Source: Lachnospiraceae bacterium (GTDB lineage: Bacteria; Bacillota; Clostridia; Lachnospirales; Lachnospiraceae). From it: a stretch of 37,284 nt of DNA. The notes under the pieces are model-generated. The model did not search any database. It saw only the letters and a program-made list of their open reading frames with translations, and was not told the DNA's origin. Position numbers and translations under genes: made by a program. Location: contig SVED01000012.1 in the NCBI GenBank assembly GCA_015057515.1, forward strand, positions 1 through 37,284, read 5' to 3'. Below are positions 7,871 through 16,334 of this stretch, piece by piece. How positions within the stretch are numbered: the stretch's first letter is position 1; each line of letters starts with the position of its first letter.

Positions 7871-10800
7871 TATTAACAGAATTAGAGTGAATAACGTAAA
7901 GTACAATTTTGGCAGTCAGTTTTACGATGATTTTACTATGAGAATGCATGGTAAAAATACTCTTTATGACCTTGCGAATGGTGGAGGAAAAAGTGTGCTT
8001 ATGCTCCTCCTTTTGCAGAATATGATTCCAAATTGTACCCTGGATGAGAAACAGCCTATTGAAAAGCTTTTTAGAACAGGTAACAACAACACAACTATAC
8101 ATTCTTTGATTGAGTGGAAGATTGACCCTGCTGATTCAAAGGAAGGCTATAGATACATGACTACCGGTTTTTGCGCCAGAAAGGCAAAGGATGCTGAGGA
8201 TGGGACAGACGCTGGTAAGGACGTGGCTTCTATAGAGTATTTTAATTACTGTATTTTCTACAGAGAGTTTAATAAAAACGACATTATCAATCTTCCTTTG
8301 GTTAAAGATGGGGAGAGGGTATCCTTTCAGGGGCTTAGAGGTTACCTAAAGGATTTAGAACACAGGGATATGAGCCTTTCAGTAAAGGTTTTTGACAGGA
8401 AGGGAGAGTATCAGAGATTTATCAGTGGCTTTGGTTTGCATGAAAGCCAGTGGGAGATTATCAGAGGTATCAACAAGACAGAGGGTCATGTTAGAACCTA
8501 TTTTGAAAACAATTATAAAACAACCAGAAAGGTTGTGGAGGATCTTCTCATTGAGGAGATTATTGAGAAGGCATTTATGGTGAAGACCGAAAGAGATGAC
8601 AGCGGTCAGGATTCTATGGCAAAGATGCTTATGGATATCAAGGAGCAGCTCACTGTACTTGCCAAGAAGAAAAAGGATATAGCAGCCTATGATCATCAGA
8701 TTGAGCTTGTCAGTGTTTTGGCAGATAAGGTAGCTTCTTTTATGGATTTATATGAGGAGCAGAGTAAGCTCAGTAAGCTCATTGCAGACATCTGTGTGAC
8801 TGGAGAGCAGTTTGCTAAAAATGATGAGGCAAAGCTGGAGGAACTTAAGAATAAGGCTGATGGAAAGCGTCTTCAAAAGAACAAGCAAAGAGAGCGCATA
8901 GAGTGTCTTAAGGTGTCAAGGGATAGAAGACAGCTGGAGGAGCTTGCAAAGGAAGAAGCCTCCCTTCAGTTCAAGATAAAGGAATATCAGGTCAGATTAG
9001 AGGAGCTTCAAGCCGACTTAAATTTCAAAGAAAGTGTAAATGAATATTTAGAATATATAGAGGACAGAAACAAATATCAGCAGTATGATGCCATTGTAAA
9101 AAACATGATGGCAGGCTCCAAATTTGACGAGAGACTTTTATACACATATGTCTACAATATTAAGACCAGAACAGATGTAATGCTTACAGACATTAGAAAT
9201 CAGATGGCTTTAATTGAGAGCTTTATTACAGAGAAAAAGCTTAGCAAGGAATATCAGTTAAAGATGCTTCACGAAGCAAGAGTGAGCCACGCTGTAGCAG
9301 TAAGTGGAAAGAATCAGGCTGACCAGGAGATTGTTACCCTCAGTGAAAAGCTTTCCAACATCAGAATGTCCATGAGTGATATTAGATTTACTGATGTGGA
9401 CCAGCAGCTTGAGGAGATTAGCCGTGGAAAGGACATGATTTTATCCAAAATCAAGGATAGGGATAACCTTATAAAGGAGCAAAAAAATATTGTCAATGAC
9501 ACTTTGCTTCAGATATCCATATTGGAGAGTAAGATAAATGACAACAGTATTCTCATAGATAAAATTTCTGCAAAGGAGCAGGAATATCTTGAGGCAAAAG
9601 AAAAACTGGATAATATAAGTGCTGTTTATGGCAGTAGGGATATAGAAGGACTTATTCACACTATATCAGGCAGAATAACTCAGGCGGTTTTAGATAAAGG
9701 GGAGCTTACCCAAAAACTATCTTTAAGCTCTAAGAGGGTTGAAAGATTGAAGGAAGGCCGACTAATTGATATTTCAAAAGGTGCTGCAAAGGTATTAGAG
9801 TACATTGATTCCCGTCACGGGGTAAGAGCTATGTATGGTATGGATTATCTTTCTGCACTATCTGAGGAACAGCAGATGGCCATTCTGTCGGTGAATCCAG
9901 AGTTTCCTTACGGGGTGGTTTGTAGTGAATATGACACTATAAAGGATGACCCTAACATAAGGGACGTGGATACAGGAGATATAAGTGTAAACATTTATGA
10001 TATGGATATGGTGGAGGATATGGCTCTCCATTTTGGAGATAATGCCTTTGCCATTAGAAAGAGTCCGGAGTATTTTACAGATAAGGAAACTGAGGCAAAG
10101 CTCATTGAAAAAGAGCTTATGTCCGCGGAAGAATTAAAACAGCAGCTGGAGATTAAGGATGAGATGCTTGAGGCCTACAGACAGGACCAGGAATTTGTTC
10201 TTAAAATATCTGATGGTGAGCTTTTGGCAGCAGGTGAAAAGCTTGAACAGGCCAAAATGGCAAGAGAAAAACTTGAAAAAGACATCGCCGCTTTAAGGGA
10301 AAGCTTGAAGACTGCCCGTGGTATTATTGCCAAGGAGGAGGCTTCTGCCGAAGAAGATGAAGTTGCGTACCAGAACTATGTATCAGATGAGAGTAAGATA
10401 TTTACCATTCAGCAGCTTGACCACCTTATTAAGGAACAGGAAGAACTTCTTGAAAAACACAGGAGTGACATGGCAAGATTGGATGATAGTATCAGGGAGC
10501 TTTCCAGCCAGGAGAGTACAGAGGATAAGATTATATCTGAGGAAGAAGCTAAGCTTAAATCCTTGGAGAAGAAGATATTTGACTTGGAAAATGAGTGGAA
10601 CAATAATTACAAGTCTTACTACAATCCTGATGAAGACTATGACATTTTAAATTATGATGATCAAGAGCTTAGGGCTAGATTTTATTCTATGCTCAGCGTT
10701 GGAAGTGAGGATGCCAAGACTATCGAGGATAAGAGAACGCTTATGGACACCCTTGCCGTGGCTATGGATAGAAACTTAAAAAACATTGAAAAAAGAGGCG

Positions 10801-12266
10801 TGAGTATAGATAAGCTTAAGGATTACGAGTTTAGAGAACTTCTTTATGTTTCTGATGACGAGGTTATTAGTTCTTGTAACAGGGCTATTGATGAGGTTAA
10901 AACTCAGATAAAAGAATATGAGTCAAGACACAAGAAAAAGGTATCAGAGATTGACAGATTGCAGGGTAGTATAGATTATGCCATCCGTAATATTGAAGAT
11001 GCATTCGGTGCCTATGTTGAGGAGGAAGCAAGTCTTTCAGATATTATCGTTACCTTGGAAAATGGCGAAGCGTTGCTAAAGAGATTAGAACAGGAAGCTA
11101 ATGCCTGTGATGAAGAGTACAGAATTTACACCAAGCAACAGGGATATATGATAGACCTTTATAAGGATGTGAAACGTATAGTGACAACTAACGACATAAG
11201 CCTTGAGGGTGCTACTCCAATATATGAGGAAAAGGATAAGTTAAGAGATATATTTGAGGTAAATCTTCTTAAGTATGACAAGAGCAATAAGAGTCTTGAC
11301 AGGGCTAAGAATGAACTGATGAAGTTTAAGGGCAACACTGCTTCTGCCTTGGATCAGATGGAGGTTTATGAGCTTGCAGGCACCATAAGAGATGATGTTA
11401 TTATTCCTGGGGATTATGATGAGGCAAGTGGTCTTATGGACAACCTTAAGACCATTGTAGAGTATATTCGCCTTGAAAAGGACAGAGTTTCAAAAAGCCT
11501 TGTAGACATGGAAACTATTAAGGCAAACTTTGAAGAGCAGTGTCTCCAGAGATGTCTGGATGTTAAAACAGAATTGGATAAGCTTCCAAAACTATCCAGA
11601 ATTATTGCTGATGGTGAAGCCATTCAGATGGTTGGCCTTACGGTACCATATGTAAAGGAAGATTTCTTAAAGCAACGTATGTCTGACTACATTGATAAAA
11701 TAGTAGCTCAGGCAGATGATTACGACAGCGACAAGGATAGAATCAAATTTATAAGAAACAGCTTGGCGCTAAAGAAACTTTTCGGTGTAATAGTTACTGA
11801 TATGAATGCTATTAAGCTGAGTCTTTATAAGCGAGAACGTATCAAGGAACAGAGCCGTTACCTTAAGTACGAGGAAGCGGTTGGTAGTACCGGTCAGTCT
11901 CAGGGTATATATATTCAGTTTTTGGTTTCTATTATCAATTACATTTCAGGTATGTACCAGACGGGAAATGAGGACACAAGAACTAAGACAATATTTATAG
12001 ATAACCCATTTGGTGCGGCGAAGGATGTATATATTTGGGAGCCGATATTTGCTCTACTTGCAGCCAACAATGTACAGCTTATTGTACCTGCCCGAGGAGC
12101 AACACCGGCTATTACGGGAAGATTTGATGTAAATTACATTTTAGGTCAGCAAATGTCTGGTGGAAAACAACTTACTGTTGTAGTTGATTACACTAGCAAG
12201 GTTGATCAGGAGGAACTGGAATATCAAGACTTAGAGTACGAGCAGGTAAGTTTTGATTTCATCTAG
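7863..12266 (+). CDS. JetC/MksB-like SMC ATPase
   Basis: The protein has 1467 residues. I place the start at ATG 7863, 8 bases after GGAGG; a GTG at 7854 overlaps the ribosome site and is unlikely. The head is split between the ends of the chain. The N-terminal P-loop reads LANGGGKS (Lys43), lacking the first glycine of a standard Walker A. The C-terminal head has a signature-like GSTGQSQG (1341-1348) and a Walker B strand TIFIDNPFG (Asp1380), followed by VQLIVPARG. Long coiled coils (about 290-620 and 750-1310) flank a compact hinge near 635-740 (RHGVRAMYG to FAIRKSPEYF). This is the MukB/MksB/JetC build. Such motors extrude DNA loops; in Wadjet they recognise circular plasmids that JetD then cleaves, and no JetD gene is present here. 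The chain ends in EQVSFDFI. The next gene starts 19 bases on. Confidence 0.85.
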   Translation: MPSINRIRVNNVKYNFGSQFYDDFTMRMHGKNTLYDLANGGGKSVLMLLLLQNMIPNCTLDEKQPIEKLFRTGNNNTTIHSLIEWKIDPADSKEGYRYMTTGFCARKAKDAEDGTDAGKDVASIEYFNYCIFYREFNKNDIINLPLVKDGERVSFQGLRGYLKDLEHRDMSLSVKVFDRKGEYQRFISGFGLHESQWEIIRGINKTEGHVRTYFENNYKTTRKVVEDLLIEEIIEKAFMVKTERDDSGQDSMAKMLMDIKEQLTVLAKKKKDIAAYDHQIELVSVLADKVASFMDLYEEQSKLSKLIADICVTGEQFAKNDEAKLEELKNKADGKRLQKNKQRERIECLKVSRDRRQLEELAKEEASLQFKIKEYQVRLEELQADLNFKESVNEYLEYIEDRNKYQQYDAIVKNMMAGSKFDERLLYTYVYNIKTRTDVMLTDIRNQMALIESFITEKKLSKEYQLKMLHEARVSHAVAVSGKNQADQEIVTLSEKLSNIRMSMSDIRFTDVDQQLEEISRGKDMILSKIKDRDNLIKEQKNIVNDTLLQISILESKINDNSILIDKISAKEQEYLEAKEKLDNISAVYGSRDIEGLIHTISGRITQAVLDKGELTQKLSLSSKRVERLKEGRLIDISKGAAKVLEYIDSRHGVRAMYGMDYLSALSEEQQMAILSVNPEFPYGVVCSEYDTIKDDPNIRDVDTGDISVNIYDMDMVEDMALHFGDNAFAIRKSPEYFTDKETEAKLIEKELMSAEELKQQLEIKDEMLEAYRQDQEFVLKISDGELLAAGEKLEQAKMAREKLEKDIAALRESLKTARGIIAKEEASAEEDEVAYQNYVSDESKIFTIQQLDHLIKEQEELLEKHRSDMARLDDSIRELSSQESTEDKIISEEEAKLKSLEKKIFDLENEWNNNYKSYYNPDEDYDILNYDDQELRARFYSMLSVGSEDAKTIEDKRTLMDTLAVAMDRNLKNIEKRGVSIDKLKDYEFRELLYVSDDEVISSCNRAIDEVKTQIKEYESRHKKKVSEIDRLQGSIDYAIRNIEDAFGAYVEEEASLSDIIVTLENGEALLKRLEQEANACDEEYRIYTKQQGYMIDLYKDVKRIVTTNDISLEGATPIYEEKDKLRDIFEVNLLKYDKSNKSLDRAKNELMKFKGNTASALDQMEVYELAGTIRDDVIIPGDYDEASGLMDNLKTIVEYIRLEKDRVSKSLVDMETIKANFEEQCLQRCLDVKTELDKLPKLSRIIADGEAIQMVGLTVPYVKEDFLKQRMSDYIDKIVAQADDYDSDKDRIKFIRNSLALKKLFGVIVTDMNAIKLSLYKRERIKEQSRYLKYEEAVGSTGQSQGIYIQFLVSIINYISGMYQTGNEDTRTKTIFIDNPFGAAKDVYIWEPIFALLAANNVQLIVPARGATPAITGRFDVNYILGQQMSGGKQLTVVVDYTSKVDQEELEYQDLEYEQVSFDFI

Positions 12267-12285
12267 AAAAGAGAGGTAGAATTAT

Positions 12286-13167
12286 ATGCATTATAAAGAA
12301 GTAAAAGCTATTCTATCACCTCAAAACGGAATGAATCTTTACAGGGGATGTACCCACGGGTGCATCTACTGTGATTCACGAAGTAAATGTTATCGTATGG
12401 ATCATGATTTTGAGGATATAGAGGTAAAGCTTAGGGCTGATCAGCTTCTTGAACATGCTCTTAAGAGAAAGAGAACTAAGAGTATGATATTTACAGGCTC
12501 TATGACAGATCCCTACTGTCCTCTTGAGGAAGAACTGCAGTTGACAAGGAGATGTATCAATCAAATTGAGAGATTTGATTTCGGATTAGTTATTCAGACT
12601 AAGTCAAATCTTATTATGAGAGATATTGATATCTTAGAGAAAATCAACAAAAAAACTAAATGTGTGGTAGCCATGACACTTACCACTTTCGATGAAGAAC
12701 TTAGCAAAAAACTGGAGCCAAATGTCTGTACTACAAAGGAGAGATTTGAGGTTCTTATGGCTATGAAGGAAAGAGGGATACCGACAATAGTGTGGTTAGC
12801 CCCATTTTTACCTTTTATCAATGATACAGAGGAGAATCTTAGAGGTTTGATGGATTACTGTATAAAGGCTGGGGTATATGGCATAATGAATTTCGGTATT
12901 GGTCTTACTCTTAGAGATGGTAACAGAGAGTATTTTTACGCACAGCTCGATAAGCTTTTCCCAGGTATGAAGGAAAAGTATATGAGAACCTATGGGGATG
13001 CCTACGAGGTGACCAGCCCTGACAATGACAGGCTTATGAAAATATTTGTAGAGCTTTGTCAGGAACATGGTATTCAATATGACAAAGAAGAACTCATGAG
13101 ATATATGAGAGAGTACAAAAATAAGACTTTGGGAACACAGATGTCTATATTTGATTTTTGTGACTAG
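12286..13167 (+). CDS. SPL-family (spore photoproduct lyase-like) radical SAM protein
   Basis: The protein has 293 residues and starts at ATG 12286 behind GAGAGGTAG. The radical SAM cluster motif is CTHGCIYC (Cys22, Cys26, Cys29), preceded by NLYRGC as in the COG1533/SPL group. Later landmarks of the barrel are FTGSMTDPYCPLE (about 70-82), VIQTKS, and a beta strand with TIVWLAPFLPFINDT. Members cleave SAM to a 5'-deoxyadenosyl radical; the founding member repairs thymine dimers, but many relatives lacking a sporulation context have unknown substrates. The last residues are TQMSIFDFCD, where QMSIF (285-289) resembles the beta-clamp-binding consensus QL(S/D)LF. It lies 19 bases after the SMC gene with no terminator between, so it is probably the fourth gene of that operon, where JetD might be expected. 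Confidence 0.85.
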   Translation: MHYKEVKAILSPQNGMNLYRGCTHGCIYCDSRSKCYRMDHDFEDIEVKLRADQLLEHALKRKRTKSMIFTGSMTDPYCPLEEELQLTRRCINQIERFDFGLVIQTKSNLIMRDIDILEKINKKTKCVVAMTLTTFDEELSKKLEPNVCTTKERFEVLMAMKERGIPTIVWLAPFLPFINDTEENLRGLMDYCIKAGVYGIMNFGIGLTLRDGNREYFYAQLDKLFPGMKEKYMRTYGDAYEVTSPDNDRLMKIFVELCQEHGIQYDKEELMRYMREYKNKTLGTQMSIFDFCD

Positions 13168-13178
13168 TGTGTTATACT
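13151..13178 (+). promoter_or_regulatory. Promoter inside the 3' end of the radical SAM gene
   Basis: TTGATT (13151-13156), a 16-base spacer and TATACT (13173-13178) lie 37 bases before ATG 13216. It would start a separate transcript for the two small genes that follow, setting the SMC/radical SAM operon apart from them. Confidence 0.55.
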
Positions 13179-13215
13179 TTTGTACAGAAAAATTACTCGG
13201 ATAAAGGAGAAGGGT

Positions 13216-13869
13216 ATGGGAAAGAAATCTAACAAAAAGAAAAATGATTATATTAAAAAAATAGAAAACCAGGCTAAGTCATCAGAAAAAAAGGGTGAAA
13301 TCAAATACGAACCATCACCGGATGTAACTTTAACAGCATATACATTTTTTGCTATGCTTACAATTGTGGCTTCAGCTGTAGCTACAGCCCTTGGTGCAAT
13401 CCTTTTGGTAAAGCCAATAAACTATGGTATGGACTTGCTATATGGAAAGGACGTTGAAGAAGGTCTTTTGGAGACTTTAGCCCAGGCTTGGTTTGAGGGG
13501 GAAACTAAGCAAAAGATAATGCTTACTGTTTCGGTTATAATTATGGCAGTAGTTGCTATCTCAGCGTTGGTTGTTATGATTAGGGCAATGGTACCTGAGA
13601 AGAAACCTATGCCTATAATTACATGGATAAATCTTATTTTATCTATTGCATCAACAGTATTGTTTGTTCTTGCAACAAAGAGTATTTTTGATATATGTAC
13701 TGAAATGGAACCAACCTTTACATATGTAGAATTGATAAAAAATTATAAGTTTAATATCTATGCCGGTGCTATAATTGCATATGCTGTAAACATTGTATTA
13801 ACAGTTACTAACATAGTAGGAAACAATATGGGATTATCAAGATACAAGAAAAATGGTAAAGCGTATTAA
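13216..13869 (+). CDS. Four-TM membrane protein of unknown function
   Basis: The protein has 217 residues from ATG 13216, chosen because AAGGAGAAGGG sits 5 bases before it; a longer frame from TTG 13180 has no ribosome site. A very basic N-terminus (MGKKSNKKKNDY) and a lysine-rich stretch to about residue 35 precede four hydrophobic segments (about 42-66, 101-124, 136-154 and 180-204). The C-terminus is basic (SRYKKNGKAY), so both ends are probably cytoplasmic. I do not recognise the family. The next small coiled-coil gene starts 11 bases after its stop, which suggests they work together. Confidence 0.75.
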   Translation: MGKKSNKKKNDYIKKIENQAKSSEKKGEIKYEPSPDVTLTAYTFFAMLTIVASAVATALGAILLVKPINYGMDLLYGKDVEEGLLETLAQAWFEGETKQKIMLTVSVIIMAVVAISALVVMIRAMVPEKKPMPIITWINLILSIASTVLFVLATKSIFDICTEMEPTFTYVELIKNYKFNIYAGAIIAYAVNIVLTVTNIVGNNMGLSRYKKNGKAY

Positions 13870-13880
13870 GGAGTGAAAAC

Positions 13881-14141
13881 ATGGCTTTTTCAGATATAAT
13901 TAAAACAGTAAAAAATGAAACAAGTGATGCTATAGAGGTTACTAAGCTGAAGGCAAAAATCAGCAAGGAAAAAACCAACATCAAAGATGCTTACGAGGAG
14001 ATTGGTGAGTTTATATACAACAAGTATAAAACTACAAACACAGCTGATTCAGAGATTATGGATAAACTTCAAAAAATTGATGAGGCTAAAGCAAAGATTG
14101 ACGATTACAATTTAGAAATATCTAAAGTAAAAATGAATTAA
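13881..14141 (+). CDS. Small coiled-coil protein of unknown function
   Basis: The protein has 86 residues, starting at ATG 13881 behind AAGGAGTGAAAAC. It is highly charged and almost wholly helical, with heptad patterning over residues 10-45 (EVTKLKAKISKEKTNIKDAY) and 57-84. A short GEFIYNKYK element sits between the helices. There is no Cys, no signal peptide and no catalytic motif. Similar short proteins in Clostridia often carry a zinc ribbon at the end; this one does not. Coupled to the four-TM gene upstream; malic enzyme follows 23 bases on. Confidence 0.7.
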   Translation: MAFSDIIKTVKNETSDAIEVTKLKAKISKEKTNIKDAYEEIGEFIYNKYKTTNTADSEIMDKLQKIDEAKAKIDDYNLEISKVKMN

Positions 14142-14164
14142 TTTTCGCAGTAGAGGACTACAAT

Positions 14165-15334
14165 ATGGATTTTAACGAATTAAGCTTAAAGATGCATCAG
14201 GAAAACAGTGGAAAAATCGAGGTTGTATCAAAGGTTAAGATTAAAGACAGAAACGACCTTAGTACAGCATATACTCCTGGTGTAGCTGAACCTTGTAGAA
14301 AGATAAGAGATAACAAGGATGACGTTTACAAATATACTTGTAAATCAAATATGGTAGCAGTTGTGTCAGACGGAACAGCGGTTCTTGGTCTGGGTGATAT
14401 AGGTCCTTGTGCGGCTATTCCTGTTATGGAAGGCAAGGCAATTCTTTTTAAGGAATTTGGTGGGGTTGATGCATTTCCTATATGTCTGGATACTAAAGAT
14501 GTAGACGAGATTGTGGAAACAGTAAAGCGAATAGCGCCAGTGTTTGGCGGCATCAATCTGGAGGACATTTCTGCACCTAGATGCTTTGAGATAGAAGCAA
14601 GATTAAAAGAAGAACTGGATATACCGGTATTTCATGATGACCAGCACGGAACGGCAATAGTTGTTTCTGCAGGGCTTATAAATGCATTGAAGTTGGTTGG
14701 AAAAAAATTTGAGGATGCAAATGTGGTTATAAATGGTGCAGGCTCAGCAGGTATATCTATATGTAAGCTTTTATTACAATTAGGTATTGGCAATGTGGTT
14801 TTAGTGGATAAACAAGGTGCGCTTTGTCCTGGGGAAACTTGGATGAATGAGGCACAGGCTTATATGGCGGAGCGAACAAACAAGGAAAGACAGAAGGGGA
14901 CTCTTCAGGATATTATGAAGGGCAAAGATGTTTTTGTTGGAGTATCTGCTCCGGGAGTTGTTACTCCAGATATGGTGGCATCTATGGCAAAGGACTCTAT
15001 AGTATTTGCTATGGCAAATCCAACACCGGAAATTATGCCGGAGGAGGCAAAAAAGGGAGGAGTCAGAGTTATGGCCACAGGTCGTTCTGATTATCCTAAC
15101 CAGATTAATAATGTATTAGTTTTTCCGGGAATATTTAGAGGTGCATTAGATGTGAGGGCAACAGGTATTACCGAGGAAATGAAAATGGCAGCAGCCAGAG
15201 CAATAGCAGCTATTGTATCGGATGAAGAACTTACGGAAGAATACATTATTCCTGGTGCATTCGATAAAAGAGTGGCTAAAGCAGTTGCCAAGGCTGTGGC
15301 AGATGAGGCAGTTAAGTCGGGCATAACAAAATAA
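14165..15334 (+). CDS. Malic enzyme (oxaloacetate-decarboxylating malate dehydrogenase)
   Basis: The 389-residue bacterial short form converts malate to pyruvate, CO2 and NAD(P)H. Active-site elements are all present: catalytic Tyr36 in LSTAYTPGVAEP, Lys91 in EGKAILFK, the metal ligands Glu132-Asp133 in NLEDI and Asp158 in FHDDQHGT, and the dinucleotide fingerprint GAGSAG (191-196) followed by Asp in LVDKQG. An acidic residue after the second strand hints at NAD preference, but that is weak evidence. The start ATG 14165 is behind AGAGGAC. It may be read through from the two genes before it, since no promoter is evident in the short gap. A terminator follows at once. Confidence 0.95.
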   Translation: MDFNELSLKMHQENSGKIEVVSKVKIKDRNDLSTAYTPGVAEPCRKIRDNKDDVYKYTCKSNMVAVVSDGTAVLGLGDIGPCAAIPVMEGKAILFKEFGGVDAFPICLDTKDVDEIVETVKRIAPVFGGINLEDISAPRCFEIEARLKEELDIPVFHDDQHGTAIVVSAGLINALKLVGKKFEDANVVINGAGSAGISICKLLLQLGIGNVVLVDKQGALCPGETWMNEAQAYMAERTNKERQKGTLQDIMKGKDVFVGVSAPGVVTPDMVASMAKDSIVFAMANPTPEIMPEEAKKGGVRVMATGRSDYPNQINNVLVFPGIFRGALDVRATGITEEMKMAAARAIAAIVSDEELTEEYIIPGAFDKRVAKAVAKAVADEAVKSGITK

Positions 15335-15342
15335 ATAATATA

Positions 15343-15381
15343 TTCCCGGGGAGAGTAATACAATTTCTCTGGGATTTTTTT
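15343..15381 (+). terminator. Rho-independent terminator after malic enzyme
   Basis: TCCCGGGGAGA pairs with TCTCTGGGA (including G-T pairs) across a short AT loop and is followed by seven T. It separates malic enzyme from the MoxR operon, whose promoter I cannot place. Confidence 0.8.
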
Positions 15382-15398
15382 AGAAGGGAGTTACATAT

Positions 15399-16325
15399 AT
15401 GCAATCTAAAATCAATGACGTTCGTTCAGAGGTTAACAAGGTGATAAAAGGAAAAGATTATGTTGTAGAAAAGGTTTTGGCAGCAGTTATAGCCGGTGGA
15501 CACATTCTTATGGAAGATATTCCGGGTGTTGGTAAAACTACCCTTGCAACAACCTTTGCAAGAGCAATGTCTCTTGACTATAAGAGAGTACAGTTTACAC
15601 CTGATGTATTACCTAGTGATATTCTTGGATTTTCTATGTACAATTCAGCCACAAAGGAATTTGAATATAAGCAGGGAACAGTTTTCTGTAATTTGTTTTT
15701 GGCAGATGAGATAAACAGAACCTCTCCTAAAACACAGTCTGCTCTTCTTGAGGTTATGGAGGAAGGAACTGCCACTGTGGATGGTGTTACCAGAAAACTA
15801 CCTGAGCCATTTGTGGTAATTGCTACTGAAAACCCTTACGGCTCATCAGGTACACAGATGTTACCAGAATCACAGCTTGATAGATTTATGGTATGTCTTT
15901 CTATGGGATATCCTGAACATAGTGATGCTGTGGAAATATTAAAGGGAAATGCTTCAAGACCAGTGGAGAAGGTTGCTCCAATTATATCTCTTGAGGAGTT
16001 AGTTTCTCTTAGAGAGACTGCGAATAATATGTTTGTTCATGACGAGATATATGAGTATATTGTCAGTATAGTTGAAAAGACTAGAGAAATGGAACTTTTC
16101 TCTATGGGAGCAAGTCCACGAGGAACAATCGCTATGCTAAAAATGGCTAAGGCTATGGCTGTTATTGAAGGAAGAGATTTCGTTACGGCAGAGGATGTTC
16201 AAAAAGTTGTTGTTGATACATTAGGACACAGAGTAAAGCTTAGCGCCAGAGGTAAGGCACAGGGCATCAGCGTAAAGCAGGCTTTGAATATGGTTCTTAA
16301 AAATGTAATTGCACCAAGAAATTAA
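15399..16325 (+). CDS. MoxR-family AAA+ ATPase
   Basis: The protein has 308 residues, with ATG 15399 behind AGAAGGGAG. Walker A is GVGKTT (43-48), Walker B is LFLADE (Asp103-Glu104), followed by INRTSPKTQSALLEVMEE as in all MoxR proteins, then a sensor-1 region ATENPYGSSGTQMLPESQLDRF. Soluble and cytoplasmic. MoxR ATPases act as chaperones or remodelling factors, normally with a DUF58 and a transglutaminase or vWA partner, as here. It is the first of three tightly spaced genes (9-base gap, then an overlap). The target in this family branch is not known. Confidence 0.93.
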   Translation: MQSKINDVRSEVNKVIKGKDYVVEKVLAAVIAGGHILMEDIPGVGKTTLATTFARAMSLDYKRVQFTPDVLPSDILGFSMYNSATKEFEYKQGTVFCNLFLADEINRTSPKTQSALLEVMEEGTATVDGVTRKLPEPFVVIATENPYGSSGTQMLPESQLDRFMVCLSMGYPEHSDAVEILKGNASRPVEKVAPIISLEELVSLRETANNMFVHDEIYEYIVSIVEKTREMELFSMGASPRGTIAMLKMAKAMAVIEGRDFVTAEDVQKVVVDTLGHRVKLSARGKAQGISVKQALNMVLKNVIAPRN

Positions 16326-16334
16326 GGGATAATT

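Noticed and set aside
13168-15398. Search for a JetD/MksG nuclease gene after the SMC operon on either strand
   Set aside because: Only the four-TM protein, a small coiled-coil protein and malic enzyme lie here; opposite-strand frames are short shadows of malic enzyme without ribosome sites.
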